Part shown: piece after piece, positions 29,049 to 37,632 of the stretch
Layout: every line of letters begins with the position of its first letter
How positions within the stretch are numbered: the stretch's first letter is position 1
Assembly (NCBI RefSeq): GCF_038237375.1
Contig: NZ_CP151273.1
Coordinates: 930,001-994,000 of the forward strand
DNA: 64,000 nucleotides
Source: Alcaligenes sp. SDU_A2
GTDB taxonomy: Bacteria > Pseudomonadota > Gammaproteobacteria > Burkholderiales > Burkholderiaceae_B
Direction of reading: 5' to 3'
The notes under the pieces: model-generated
Databases searched by the model: none
Told to the model about the DNA's origin: nothing
Seen by the model: the letters and a program-made list of their open reading frames with translations, nothing else
Made by a program: the position numbers and the translations under genes

Positions 29049-29867
29049 TCAGGCACGTGCGTCATTGATGGCGTTGCGTGTGGCAATCGCCGCTGCCTGG
29101 GCGGCGGTGCGCCAGTCATCGTTATGGCTGGCGTACAGAATGGCGCGTGAAGAATTGATCATCATGCCTGCGCCCTGCGAGTCGGCACCGGCTGCCACCG
29201 TCGCGACAATGTCCCCGCCCTGGGCACCGATGCCTGGGATCAGCAGCGGCATATCGCCCACGCGCTGACGCACTTTGCGGATTTCTTCCGGGAACGTGGC
29301 TCCCACGACCAGCGCGCATTGACCGTTTTGGTTCCATTTGTCGGCCACCAGACCGGCTACGTGCAGGTACAGCGGCGTGCCATCGGCCAAGTCGGCAAAT
29401 TGCAGGTCCGAGCCGCCTGGATTGGAGGTGCGGCACAGTACGATGACCCCTTTGTCCTGACGTTCCAGATAAGGTTCGACCGAATCAAAACCCATATAAG
29501 GATTGACGGTGACGGCGTCGGCCCGGTAGCGCTCGAAGGCTTCGCGTGCGTATTGTTCGGCGGTCGAGCCGATGTCGCCGCGTTTGGCATCGAGCACGAT
29601 AGGCAAGTGGGGGTAGGCGTGCCGCACATAGTCGCACAGGGCCTGCAACTGTTCTTCGGCGGCCTGGGCGGCGAAGTAGGCGATCTGTGGCTTGATGCCG
29701 CAGCAATAGTCGGCCGTGGCATCCACAATGGCCTTGCAGAACTCGAAGATGGCGTCGGGCTGGCCGGCCAGTTCGCGCGGCATGCGGCGCGGGTCCGGGT
29801 CAAGGCCCACCATCAGCAGGGAATGGTTGTCGCTCCAGGCGCGGTTCAGTTTTTCTACGAATGTCAT
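29049..29867 (-). CDS. pyrF: Orotidine 5'-phosphate decarboxylase, long bacterial type
   Basis: A 272-residue OMP decarboxylase of the longer (subfamily 2) type found in betaproteobacteria and actinobacteria. The catalytic loop is [18 protein letters not shown]; other landmarks are [13 protein letters not shown] and [12 protein letters not shown]. The start [11 protein letters not shown] is used; the longer frame has no support. dgkA lies 4 bp upstream on the same strand. Confidence 0.94.
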   Translation of the reverse strand: MTFVEKLNRAWSDNHSLLMVGLDPDPRRMPRELAGQPDAIFEFCKAIVDATADYCCGIKPQIAYFAAQAAEEQLQALCDYVRHAYPHLPIVLDAKRGDIGSTAEQYAREAFERYRADAVTVNPYMGFDSVEPYLERQDKGVIVLCRTSNPGGSDLQFADLADGTPLYLHVAGLVADKWNQNGQCALVVGATFPEEIRKVRQRVGDMPLLIPGIGAQGGDIVATVAAGADSQGAGMMINSSRAILYASHNDDWRTAAQAAAIATRNAINDARA

Positions 29868-29871
29868 GGGG

Positions 29872-30255
29872 TCAGGAGAATAAACGGCTGTACAGGAAAG
29901 TGATCCAGACTGCGCCGGCAAACAGCAGGGCCAGCAGTACGGCGGCGCTGCCCAGATCCTTGGCGCGGCCGATCAGGGGGTGGTGTTCCAGCGTAATCGC
30001 GTCGGCCAGGGCTTCAAGCGCAGAGTTGATCAGCTCCAGGATCAGCACGAACACAATCGTTGCCAGCAGGGCGGTGGTTTCCAGCGGTGTGCGGCCCAGC
30101 CAGAAGGCCAGCGGGACAAAGACGGCCGCCAGCAGCAGTTCCTGCCGGAAGGCAGCTTCGTGGCGCACGGCGGCGCTTAGACCCTGCGCGGAATAGCGCA
30201 AGGCACCGGTCAAGCGGCTGAAACCGCCTTTGCTTTTGAACGGAGAGTCCGACAT
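29872..30255 (-). CDS. dgkA: Diacylglycerol kinase
   Basis: A 127-residue small integral-membrane kinase. After a short basic amphipathic lead come three membrane helices with the family's catalytic [33 protein letters not shown]. It recycles diacylglycerol released during membrane-derived lipid turnover. The ATG at 30255 is chosen; the larger frame reads back through the groEL terminator. Confidence 0.94.
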   Translation of the reverse strand: MSDSPFKSKGGFSRLTGALRYSAQGLSAAVRHEAAFRQELLLAAVFVPLAFWLGRTPLETTALLATIVFVLILELINSALEALADAITLEHHPLIGRAKDLGSAAVLLALLFAGAVWITFLYSRLFS

Positions 30256-30307
30256 GGAAGAAACAGCCAGATAAGAATACTGCGTGATTATAGGCGTTTC
30301 GTCAGGG

Positions 30308-30342
30308 CAAAAAAAAACCGGATGGAAAATTCCATCCGGTTT
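30308..30342 (-). terminator. groEL intrinsic terminator
   Basis: Read on the minus strand: perfect 13-bp stem AAACCGGATGGAA / TTCCATCCGGTTT with a minimal loop, followed by a run of T. It lies 70 bp after the groEL stop and just upstream of dgkA. Confidence 0.9.
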
Positions 30343-30412
30343 CTGTCGTGCAGTGCATCGACCAGGGCGGAAGTGATCAATTTCCGCCCAAGTCAGGTGG
30401 CAGGGGCTGAGC

Positions 30413-32381
<1,969 letters not shown>

Positions 32382-32439
32382 GGAGAAACTCCTGTTTAAA
32401 AATGACGTTGGTTATATCAATTCAAGTGGGGGCGAGGTC

Positions 32440-32466
32440 TTAGCACTCCACCCCTTCGAGTGCTAA
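32440..32466 (-). promoter_or_regulatory. CIRCE operator (HrcA site) of groES-groEL
   Basis: A perfect CIRCE: TTAGCACTC, 9 bases, GAGTGCTAA. It is the binding site of the heat-shock repressor HrcA. It starts where the -10 box ends, about 60 bp upstream of the groES ATG. hrcA itself is not in the window. Confidence 0.96.
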
Positions 32467-32493
32467 TTATAGGGACGACTTTTGTAATTTCAA
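32466..32493 (-). promoter_or_regulatory. groES-groEL promoter, sigma-70 type
   Basis: On the minus strand: TTGAAA at 32493-32488, 16-bp spacer, then a consensus TATAAT at 32471-32466, directly against the CIRCE element. This fits vegetative-sigma transcription repressed by HrcA rather than a sigma-32 promoter. Confidence 0.8.
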
Positions 32494-33235
32494 GAGCAGG
32501 GGCGCAGGGCTGTTACATATTTGTCCAGCCCGCGTGGAATCTGGCTTGAAGGGGGAGTGTCGAATCCCTGGGTGTTGGCGCGCAGCCGAATGACACCGAA
32601 GTTTGAACTTCCGACGCTCTGTTCGGAACTCTGAATAATGGGTCAACCCAGCACCGGAAGGGGTGTCAGTCGGGATGGGCTGGAGGTGGGTTGTACAAAT
32701 GCCTTGTTTGGGTGGTTTTTTTTCCAGTCCAAAGCTGGCGGGGCAGGACCTCGAATGACACTCTGCCGTCCACGTGTGTAAAGGTGGCACTGTCGAAGTC
32801 AAGTCCCAGAGCATTAGGCACACACTCGATCAGGGGCTCTATCCACAGAAGGCGTGCAGAAGAGAGAGTGAAGCGCTGGATCAGCCAGGCACAAGCGATC
32901 AGGCCGACCCAGATACGGCACCGGGTTTTCAAATGCAGCCATTGATAATGGACGGGATCGCGGCGCGTGATGTCTCCTTGGGCTACATCGGGTGCGCTGA
33001 GAGACAGGAGGGATTCGATGGCATAGGCACAATCGCGCTGCTGTGTCTGGGCGGCCTGTTCGGATGCCTACTGTGCGCTGTGGTGCTGCTGGTGGGCAGG
33101 CTGACGATAGGCAGAAACCAGGATGATGCGAGTCATGTGTCTATGGGAGCTGAATAAGATGACGCCGCGTTCTTCGCAATCCTGTTGATATCGCTACAAC
33201 AGCTTTTTTGTTTTCTCGGGGTGGCGGCGTTTTTT
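32494..33235. other. Gap of about 0.74 kb without a convincing gene
   Basis: Between the groE promoter and the metal-sensor promoter. It carries short open frames on both strands that overlap one another. The best is the 402-bp minus-strand frame listed separately. A 69-codon plus-strand frame from an ATG at 32948 (to 33157) encodes one hydrophobic segment, but has no ribosome site and runs antisense to the other. No RNA structure or mobile-element end was recognised. Confidence 0.5.
32666..33067 (-). pseudogene. Possible decayed gene, 133 codons without a normal start
   Basis: An open minus-strand frame of 133 codons bounded upstream by TAG. Its translation is protein-like: CAYAIESLLSLSAPDVAQGDI, then PVHYQWLHLKTRCRIWVGLIACAWLIQRF, then ALGLDFDSATFTHVDGRVSFEVLPRQLW, with GC-ending codons favoured. 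There is no ATG; the only starts are TTG/GTG-type codons without a fitting ribosome site, though AAGGAG lies 2 nt before an in-frame ATC, as if an ATG had been lost. I do not recognise the family. It could be a remnant of a transferred gene, or chance. Confidence 0.25.
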
Positions 33236-33266
33236 TTGAGTTATATCCCCCCGGGGGGGATATGAT
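33236..33266 (+). promoter_or_regulatory. Promoter and G/C-tract operator of the metal-sensor operon
   Basis: A near-perfect palindrome ATAT-C6-G7-ATAT (33243-33263) of the G-tract type bound by RcnR/CsoR-family repressors. It fills the spacer between a possible -35 TTGAGT (33236-33241) and -10 TATGAT (33261-33266), spaced 19 bp. The projected start point falls at or next to the A of the sensor ATG (33273), so the transcript may be leaderless, unless the G run acts as ribosome site from an earlier start. Confidence 0.75.
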
Positions 33267-33272
33267 GATCGC

Positions 33273-33551
33273 ATGAACAAACCAGACCCTCATCATCATC
33301 ACGACGCCGTGGCCAAACGTCTAAAGCGGGCGGAAGGACATTTGCGCAGCATTCTGTCGATGATGGAAGAACGCCGTCCCTGCCTTGAGCTGGCCCAGCA
33401 GTTGCATGCGGTCGAGCGTGCCATTTCCCAGGCCAAGAAGATCCTCATTCAAGACCATATCGACCACTGCCTTCAGGATGCGGTGGGAGAACTGGATCAG
33501 GACAGGCAGCGCGCAATTGACGAGTTCAAAGAAATCACCAAGTACCTCTAA
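33273..33551 (+). CDS. CsoR/RcnR/DmeR-family metal-responsive repressor
   Basis: A 92-residue all-helical repressor. It starts with a His cluster (H7-H10), then AKRLKRAEGHLRSILSMMEERRPCLELAQQL. The conserved metal positions read Cys37, His62 and Cys66 (spacing 25 and 4), as in the Cu(I) sensor CsoR and the Ni sensor InrS, whereas E. coli RcnR has Cys-His-His. Its position 11 bp upstream of an RcnA-like exporter points to nickel or cobalt, as for DmeR. Metal release or binding would lift repression of the two-gene operon. Confidence 0.9.
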   Translation: MNKPDPHHHHDAVAKRLKRAEGHLRSILSMMEERRPCLELAQQLHAVERAISQAKKILIQDHIDHCLQDAVGELDQDRQRAIDEFKEITKYL

Positions 33552-33562
33552 GAACACCATCT

Positions 33563-34480
33563 ATGCTGTCGTTTTCTGATCTGATCGCCCAGGGTGCGTC
33601 GCACGCCTGGCTGTTTATTCCAAGCGCGATTCTGCTGGGCGCGCTGCACGGGCTGGAGCCCGGCCATTCCAAGACGATGATGGCGGCGTTCATCGTCGCG
33701 ATTCGGGGATCGGTGTGGCAGGCGGCGCTGCTGGGCATCACCGCGACCATTTCGCACACCCTGATCGTGTGGGGGATCGGCCTGGGCGGCATGTATCTGT
33801 GGCGCGGGGTCGCTGCGCAGGAGCTAGAGCCGTATTTCCAGCTGGCGTCAGGGGTCATCATTGTGCTCATCGCTGCATGGATGTTTTGGCGCACCTGGCG
33901 CGACCAGCATAGCGCGGAGAATAGCCGTCATCACCACGATCACGGTCATGGGCATGAGGGCCATTCCTATGGCGCGAAGCGACACGAAATCAATACCGGG
34001 CACGTCCACAGCTATGACATCGCTTGCAAGGAGCCGGGCAAGCACCAGCATGACCACTTCCATGAAGAGCTGCAAGGGCTGGATGTGGCGGGCGAGAGAT
34101 ACCAGGATGCGCATCAGTTGGCGCATGCCAATGACATCCGCAGGCGTTTCACGAACCAAAACGTGACCAATTGGCAGATCGCTTTGTTTGGTCTGACCGG
34201 CGGGCTCATTCCTTGCCCGGCGGCGATTACCGTGCTCTTGTTGTGCCTGCAATTGAAGGAGTTTACGCTGGGTGCCGTGCTGGTGCTGTGCTTCTCGATT
34301 GGGCTTGCCATCACGCTGGTGACGGTGGGAACTGTTGCAGCGCTTAGTGTGCGTCAGGTCAACAAGCATGCGCCATGGTTCAGCGCGGTGGCCCAGCGGG
34401 CACCTTATCTCTCCAGCTTGCTGATTATCGCCGTGGGCATTTACGTGGGAATGAATGGGTGGCTTGGTATTCGCGGCTAG
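33563..34480 (+). CDS. rcnA: Nickel/cobalt efflux protein, RcnA-like
   Basis: A 305-residue inner-membrane exporter with about six helices. Helix 1 holds HGLEPGHSKTMMAAFIVA, with the metal-binding HxxxxGH-type residues. A long cytoplasmic loop at roughly residues 115-175 is rich in histidine (HHHDHGHGHEGHSYG, then HQHDHFHEE). GLIPCPAAITVLLLCLQLKEF is a conserved later segment. It pumps out Ni(II)/Co(II) in known relatives. It is co-transcribed with the repressor; the specific metal is not proven here. Confidence 0.92.
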   Translation: MLSFSDLIAQGASHAWLFIPSAILLGALHGLEPGHSKTMMAAFIVAIRGSVWQAALLGITATISHTLIVWGIGLGGMYLWRGVAAQELEPYFQLASGVIIVLIAAWMFWRTWRDQHSAENSRHHHDHGHGHEGHSYGAKRHEINTGHVHSYDIACKEPGKHQHDHFHEELQGLDVAGERYQDAHQLAHANDIRRRFTNQNVTNWQIALFGLTGGLIPCPAAITVLLLCLQLKEFTLGAVLVLCFSIGLAITLVTVGTVAALSVRQVNKHAPWFSAVAQRAPYLSSLLIIAVGIYVGMNGWLGIRG

Positions 34481-34538
34481 TGTCTGAGCAAGGCCTCCAA
34501 GCTTAATGATTGTTTTGAGGCATTAACTTACCTTCACG

Positions 34539-34571
34539 AGCTAAAGCAGCGGTTATCCCGCTGCTTTAGCT
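34539..34571. terminator. Terminator-like hairpin between rcnA and the oxidoreductase gene
   Basis: A perfect 14-bp stem AGCTAAAGCAGCGG / CCGCTGCTTTAGCT with loop TTATC, in the 153-bp gap between two convergent genes. Only a weak T-rich stretch follows, so efficiency is uncertain. Confidence 0.6.
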
Positions 34572-34633
34572 TCCCATCGAACAGGTCTGTTCAGAGCATT
34601 CCAAACGCCTAAAACATACAAAGCTACTCTGAA

Positions 34634-35680
34634 TCAGCCCAGTTCATCCGGGCCGACGCGAATGACCAGTTTGCCGACGTTTTTGCCTTCCAGCAGGCCT
34701 TTGAGGGCGTCGGGGGCGTTTTCCAGGCCGTCGATGATCTGTTCCAGGTATTGAATCTTGCCTTCGGCGACCCATTGGCCCATTTGTTCGGCAAATTCGC
34801 CGTAGCGATGGCCGTAGTCATCAAAAATGATGAAGCCTTGCACGGTAACGCGCTTGGTCAGCAGGGTGGACCAGGCCCAGTCCAGATGGTCAGGGCCGGC
34901 GGATGGCGCGCTGTTGTTGTAGCTGGAGACGGTGCCGCACAGTGGAATGCGTGCGTTAGGGTTGAGCAGGGGAAGGACGGCCCGCAGGACTTTTCCGCCT
35001 ACGTTCTCGAAGTAGATATCGATGCCGTTCGGGCAGGCTTGGGCCAGTTGGGCGGCGAGATCCGTATCTTTGTGGTTCAGGGCGACATCGGCTCCGAACT
35101 TATCGCGGGCCAGGCGACATTTTTGCTCGTCCCCGGCAATGGCCACGACGCGGCAGCCCAGGCGTTTAGCGATCTGCACTACGGTCGAGCCGACTGGGCC
35201 CGTGGCGGCGGCGACGACCACGGTGTCCCCGGCCTTGGGCTTGCCGATGTCCAGCAGGCCCATGTATGCGGTAAAGCCGGGCATGCCCAGCACGCCCAGG
35301 GCATGGGAGACAGGAGCCGTCGATGGGTCCAGCTTGAACAGGAAAGTGCCGTCGGAGACGGCATAATCTTGCCAGCCAGTGCTGTAGCTCAGTACCCAGT
35401 CGCCAGCCTGATAATCGGGGTGCCGGGAGGCGACGACGCGATTGATCGTGCCCCCGACCATGACCTCGCCGATGGCGACCGGTTCGGCATAGGAGTCGGC
35501 ATCGTTCATGCGGCCGCGCATATAGGGGTCCAGGCTTAAATACACCGTGCGCAGCAGCAACTGGCCGTCGGCAATGTCGGGGACTGGGGTAGTGCGCAGA
35601 GCGAAGTGTTCTGCGCCGGGCGCGCCGGTGGGGCGGGCGGCCAATGTCATTTGACGATTTTGGGTAAGGGTCTGATGCAT
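34634..35680 (-). CDS. NADPH-dependent oxidoreductase, CurA/leukotriene-B4-dehydrogenase-like
   Basis: A 348-residue zinc-free medium-chain dehydrogenase/reductase. RTVYLSLDPYMRGRMNDADSY is the family's substrate-domain signature; the nucleotide loop reads AATGPVGSTVVQIAKRLG, and ALNHKDTDLAAQLAQACPNGIDIYFENVGG follows. Relatives reduce the double bond of alpha,beta-unsaturated carbonyls such as curcumin or alkenals. A TetR gene lies directly upstream, and both have the same operator, so it is probably an electrophile-inducible detoxification gene. Confidence 0.9.
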   Translation of the reverse strand: MHQTLTQNRQMTLAARPTGAPGAEHFALRTTPVPDIADGQLLLRTVYLSLDPYMRGRMNDADSYAEPVAIGEVMVGGTINRVVASRHPDYQAGDWVLSYSTGWQDYAVSDGTFLFKLDPSTAPVSHALGVLGMPGFTAYMGLLDIGKPKAGDTVVVAAATGPVGSTVVQIAKRLGCRVVAIAGDEQKCRLARDKFGADVALNHKDTDLAAQLAQACPNGIDIYFENVGGKVLRAVLPLLNPNARIPLCGTVSSYNNSAPSAGPDHLDWAWSTLLTKRVTVQGFIIFDDYGHRYGEFAEQMGQWVAEGKIQYLEQIIDGLENAPDALKGLLEGKNVGKLVIRVGPDELG

Positions 35681-35709
35681 GGTGGTATCTCTTTTGAAGA
35701 ACGATTAAA

Positions 35710-35724
35710 TAGACCGGTCGTCTA
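35710..35724. promoter_or_regulatory. TetR operator copy 1 (upstream of the oxidoreductase gene)
   Basis: TAGAC, 5 bases, GTCTA, a 15-bp inverted repeat located 30 bp before the oxidoreductase start. A second copy with the same half-sites and four of five spacer bases lies upstream of the tetR gene itself. The pattern resembles NemR boxes. Confidence 0.8.
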
Positions 35725-35760
35725 GTTGAGGGGAAAATTTTTAGCGGGTGTGTTCTGGAT

Positions 35761-36354
35761 TCAAGTCTGGTTCAACAGGCAGCGGGTCGATGCCAGCGCG
35801 GCATCCAGAGGTTGCCGGTTGCGCGTGATCTTGGCGCGCAGACAGGCACCCAGCCATAAGTGATAGAGCATGGTTGCCATTGAGTGCGCATCGAGGGTGG
35901 TGGCCACTGTGCCGTCCGCCTGTGCGCTGCGCACGACGCCGGCCAGTCGGGTAATGACCTGCTCCGTGCCCTTGTCCAGCACCAGGCGCATAGGCTCGGA
36001 AAGATCGCTGACTTCGGCGGCCAGTTTGACCGCCAGGCATTTACCGTGGGGTTCGGTAGCCGATTGGGCATCCAGCCAGGCGTGCAGATAGTTCAACAGA
36101 CGCTGCGCAGCCGATTCACCCGGACCGCTGTCCAATACCTGCAATTGCTGCAGATAGGTGCTGAAGTAGTGTTCCAGCAGTGCCTGGCCAAAGGCGTCTT
36201 TAGAGGCAAAGTAATGATAGAAGGAGCCTTTGGGCACCCCGGCCGCTTGCAGGATTTCGTTCAGACCAACGGCGGTATAGCCTTTGGTGGCGATGATGTC
36301 CTGGGCGGTGTCCAGAATATGTTGGCGGGTGTCGTGGGTGTTTGAAGTGCTCAT
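35761..36354 (-). CDS. TetR-family repressor (AcuR/NemR-like)
   Basis: A 197-residue TetR regulator. HTH in residues 8-55: RQHILDTAQDIIATKGYTAVGLNEILQAAGVPKGSFYHYFASK. The rest is the ligand domain. It lies 80 bp upstream of the oxidoreductase gene on the same strand. The operator TAGAC-N5-GTCTA before both genes argues for autorepression and control of that enzyme, in the manner of NemR, which senses reactive electrophiles through cysteine; this protein has a Cys near residue 109 (HGKCLAVKL). Confidence 0.9.
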   Translation of the reverse strand: MSTSNTHDTRQHILDTAQDIIATKGYTAVGLNEILQAAGVPKGSFYHYFASKDAFGQALLEHYFSTYLQQLQVLDSGPGESAAQRLLNYLHAWLDAQSATEPHGKCLAVKLAAEVSDLSEPMRLVLDKGTEQVITRLAGVVRSAQADGTVATTLDAHSMATMLYHLWLGACLRAKITRNRQPLDAALASTRCLLNQT

Positions 36355-36376
36355 GAAAAACAGCGTAGCACTTAAA

Positions 36377-36391
36377 TAGACCAGTCGTCTA
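36377..36391. promoter_or_regulatory. TetR operator copy 2 (upstream of tetR)
   Basis: TAGAC, CAGTC, GTCTA; the same half-sites as at 35710-35724. It lies 22 bp upstream of the tetR start, where it would block the tetR promoter. Confidence 0.8.
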
Positions 36392-36447
36392 GTGGTAATG
36401 TGTTATGTATCGTCTGGACATGGTTATAGTCCTCTTGTTGAATGTTG

Positions 36448-36504
36448 CAGATCCCAGATCCCAGATCCCAGATCCCAGATCCCAGATCCCAGATCCCAGA
36501 TCCC
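36448..36504. repeat. Tandem heptanucleotide array, 8 x CAGATCC
   Basis: Eight perfect head-to-tail copies of CAGATCC (36448-36503). On the minus strand this is eight GGG runs each separated by ATCT, the (G3N4)n pattern that can form one or two G-quadruplexes. It lies about 95-150 bp upstream of the tetR start on that gene's coding strand. Confidence 0.95.
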
Positions 36505-36580
36505 AGCTATCTGCCTCTGCCCCAGCCCCAGCTTTAGTAGCAGTAGTGTTTTTATGTGTCGTAGCAGAAGCTGTATTTTC

Positions 36581-36645
36581 TGTCTGCTGTCTGTTGTCTG
36601 TTGTCTGTTGTCTGTTGTCTGGCTGTTTTGCTGTTTTGCTGTTTG
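36581..36645. repeat. Second tandem array, 6 x TGTCTGT-like, then CTGTTTTG repeats
   Basis: Six copies of a 7-bp unit (TGTCTGC, four TGTCTGT, TGTCTGG) from 36581 to 36622, followed at once by two and a partial copies of CTGTTTTG to 36645. The unit length equals that of the array 80 bp to the left, although the sequences differ. Confidence 0.92.
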
Positions 36646-36793
36646 CTACTGTTGCTGTCGCCTTTGCCGTTGTTGGTAACGATAGCACCGATAGTTGCAG
36701 CGGCAGGCAGGGCCAGCCGGCGAGGCATTGCTGAACGCTTTGTTCTGTCACGCAGGCAGACTGCTCCCATTATTCCAAGAAGGAGTCTTTACG

Positions 36794-37516
36794 ATGATTC
36801 GCGATGTGACCCGTCAAGAGCTGGCTCAGTTTGCCGGGCTGGTGGCGCGTTTGGAGGCGAGCGACGAGGGCTGCGATGTGCGCGGCATGGTCTTGCCGGC
36901 GGTTGTGGGGTTATTGCGTGCGGATTTTGGGGCATCCTTTGTGTGGAGTGCGCAGGCCGGGCGGTTTCTGGCTCCGCGCGCGGTCAATATGAGCGCGGAC
37001 AATATCGATCGTTATGACGCGCATTTTTGCCGGATCGACCCTATTTCCCAGGCTTTGCGTCAGCGGCGGCGCGCGAGTTTTGTGGCCGAGGTCATGCCAC
37101 AGTCCGAGCTGGAGCGCACGGAGTTCTTCCACGATTTTCTGGCGCGGGATGGTTTGCACCACGGCATCAATATTTATGTGTTTGACGGTCTGCGGGATCT
37201 GGGCGATTTTCGTATCTGGCGCGCGCGCGGCAGGCCGCCGTTCGAGCAGCGCGACAAGGATGTGCTCGATGTGCTGGAGCCGTATGTGCGGCGCGCCTTG
37301 CTGCGCGAGCAGGAACAGCGCCCGGTGTTGACCGCGCGCGAACAGGATGTGGCGGCGCTGCTTGCCCGGGGCATGACGGACCGCGAAATTGGGGCGTTGC
37401 TGGGTATTGGCTTTGCGACGGTGCGCACCCATCTGGGGCGCTTGTTGAGCAAGTTCGATTGCGCCAATCGGGTGGAGCTGGCGGCGCGTTTGGCGCGCCG
37501 CCGTTTAAATAGTTAG
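36794..37516 (+). CDS. LuxR-type HTH transcriptional regulator
   Basis: A 240-residue regulator. The C-terminal HTH (about 176-235) reads LTAREQDVAALLARGMTDREIGALLGIGFATVRTHLGRLLSKF. The N-terminal 165 residues look like a GAF-type sensor; I do not see the conserved Trp/Tyr/Asp set of acyl-homoserine-lactone domains. ATG 36794 has GAAGGAG about 9 nt before it; the longer open frame runs into the repeats. Convergent with the amidase gene. Signal unknown. Confidence 0.85.
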   Translation: MIRDVTRQELAQFAGLVARLEASDEGCDVRGMVLPAVVGLLRADFGASFVWSAQAGRFLAPRAVNMSADNIDRYDAHFCRIDPISQALRQRRRASFVAEVMPQSELERTEFFHDFLARDGLHHGINIYVFDGLRDLGDFRIWRARGRPPFEQRDKDVLDVLEPYVRRALLREQEQRPVLTAREQDVAALLARGMTDREIGALLGIGFATVRTHLGRLLSKFDCANRVELAARLARRRLNS

Positions 37517-37632
37517 GTGGCGGGTCGTTGCGGCCCTGACCAGCAGAAGTCTGAAATGCCACCTGCCGTGATGCCGGGTGGCGCACGCTTCAAGCATACG
37601 TGGACAAGGGCATATCCGAACGCCTCTTGGGC

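Larger units (their letters stand above)
36392..36793. other. Non-coding low-complexity gap between tetR and luxR-type genes
   Basis: About 400 bp with no convincing gene. It holds two different arrays of 7-bp repeats and a short 8-bp repeat, listed separately, and a purine/pyrimidine-skewed stretch. Open frames through it encode only the repeat translated (DPRSQIP and similar) and look spurious. A GAAGGAG ribosome site for the next gene lies at its right end. Confidence 0.7.

Noticed and set aside
32814-33032. 72-codon minus frame near the metal sensor
   Set aside because: Arg/Pro/His-rich translation in a different frame from the better candidate; no start signal.
36448-36504. CRISPR-like array
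   Set aside because: The units are 7 bp with no spacers, and no cas genes lie in the window.
36405-36734. 109-codon frame through the heptanucleotide repeats
   Set aside because: Translation is DPRSQIP repeats followed by a hydrophobic stretch caused by the TGTCTGT array; no ribosome site.
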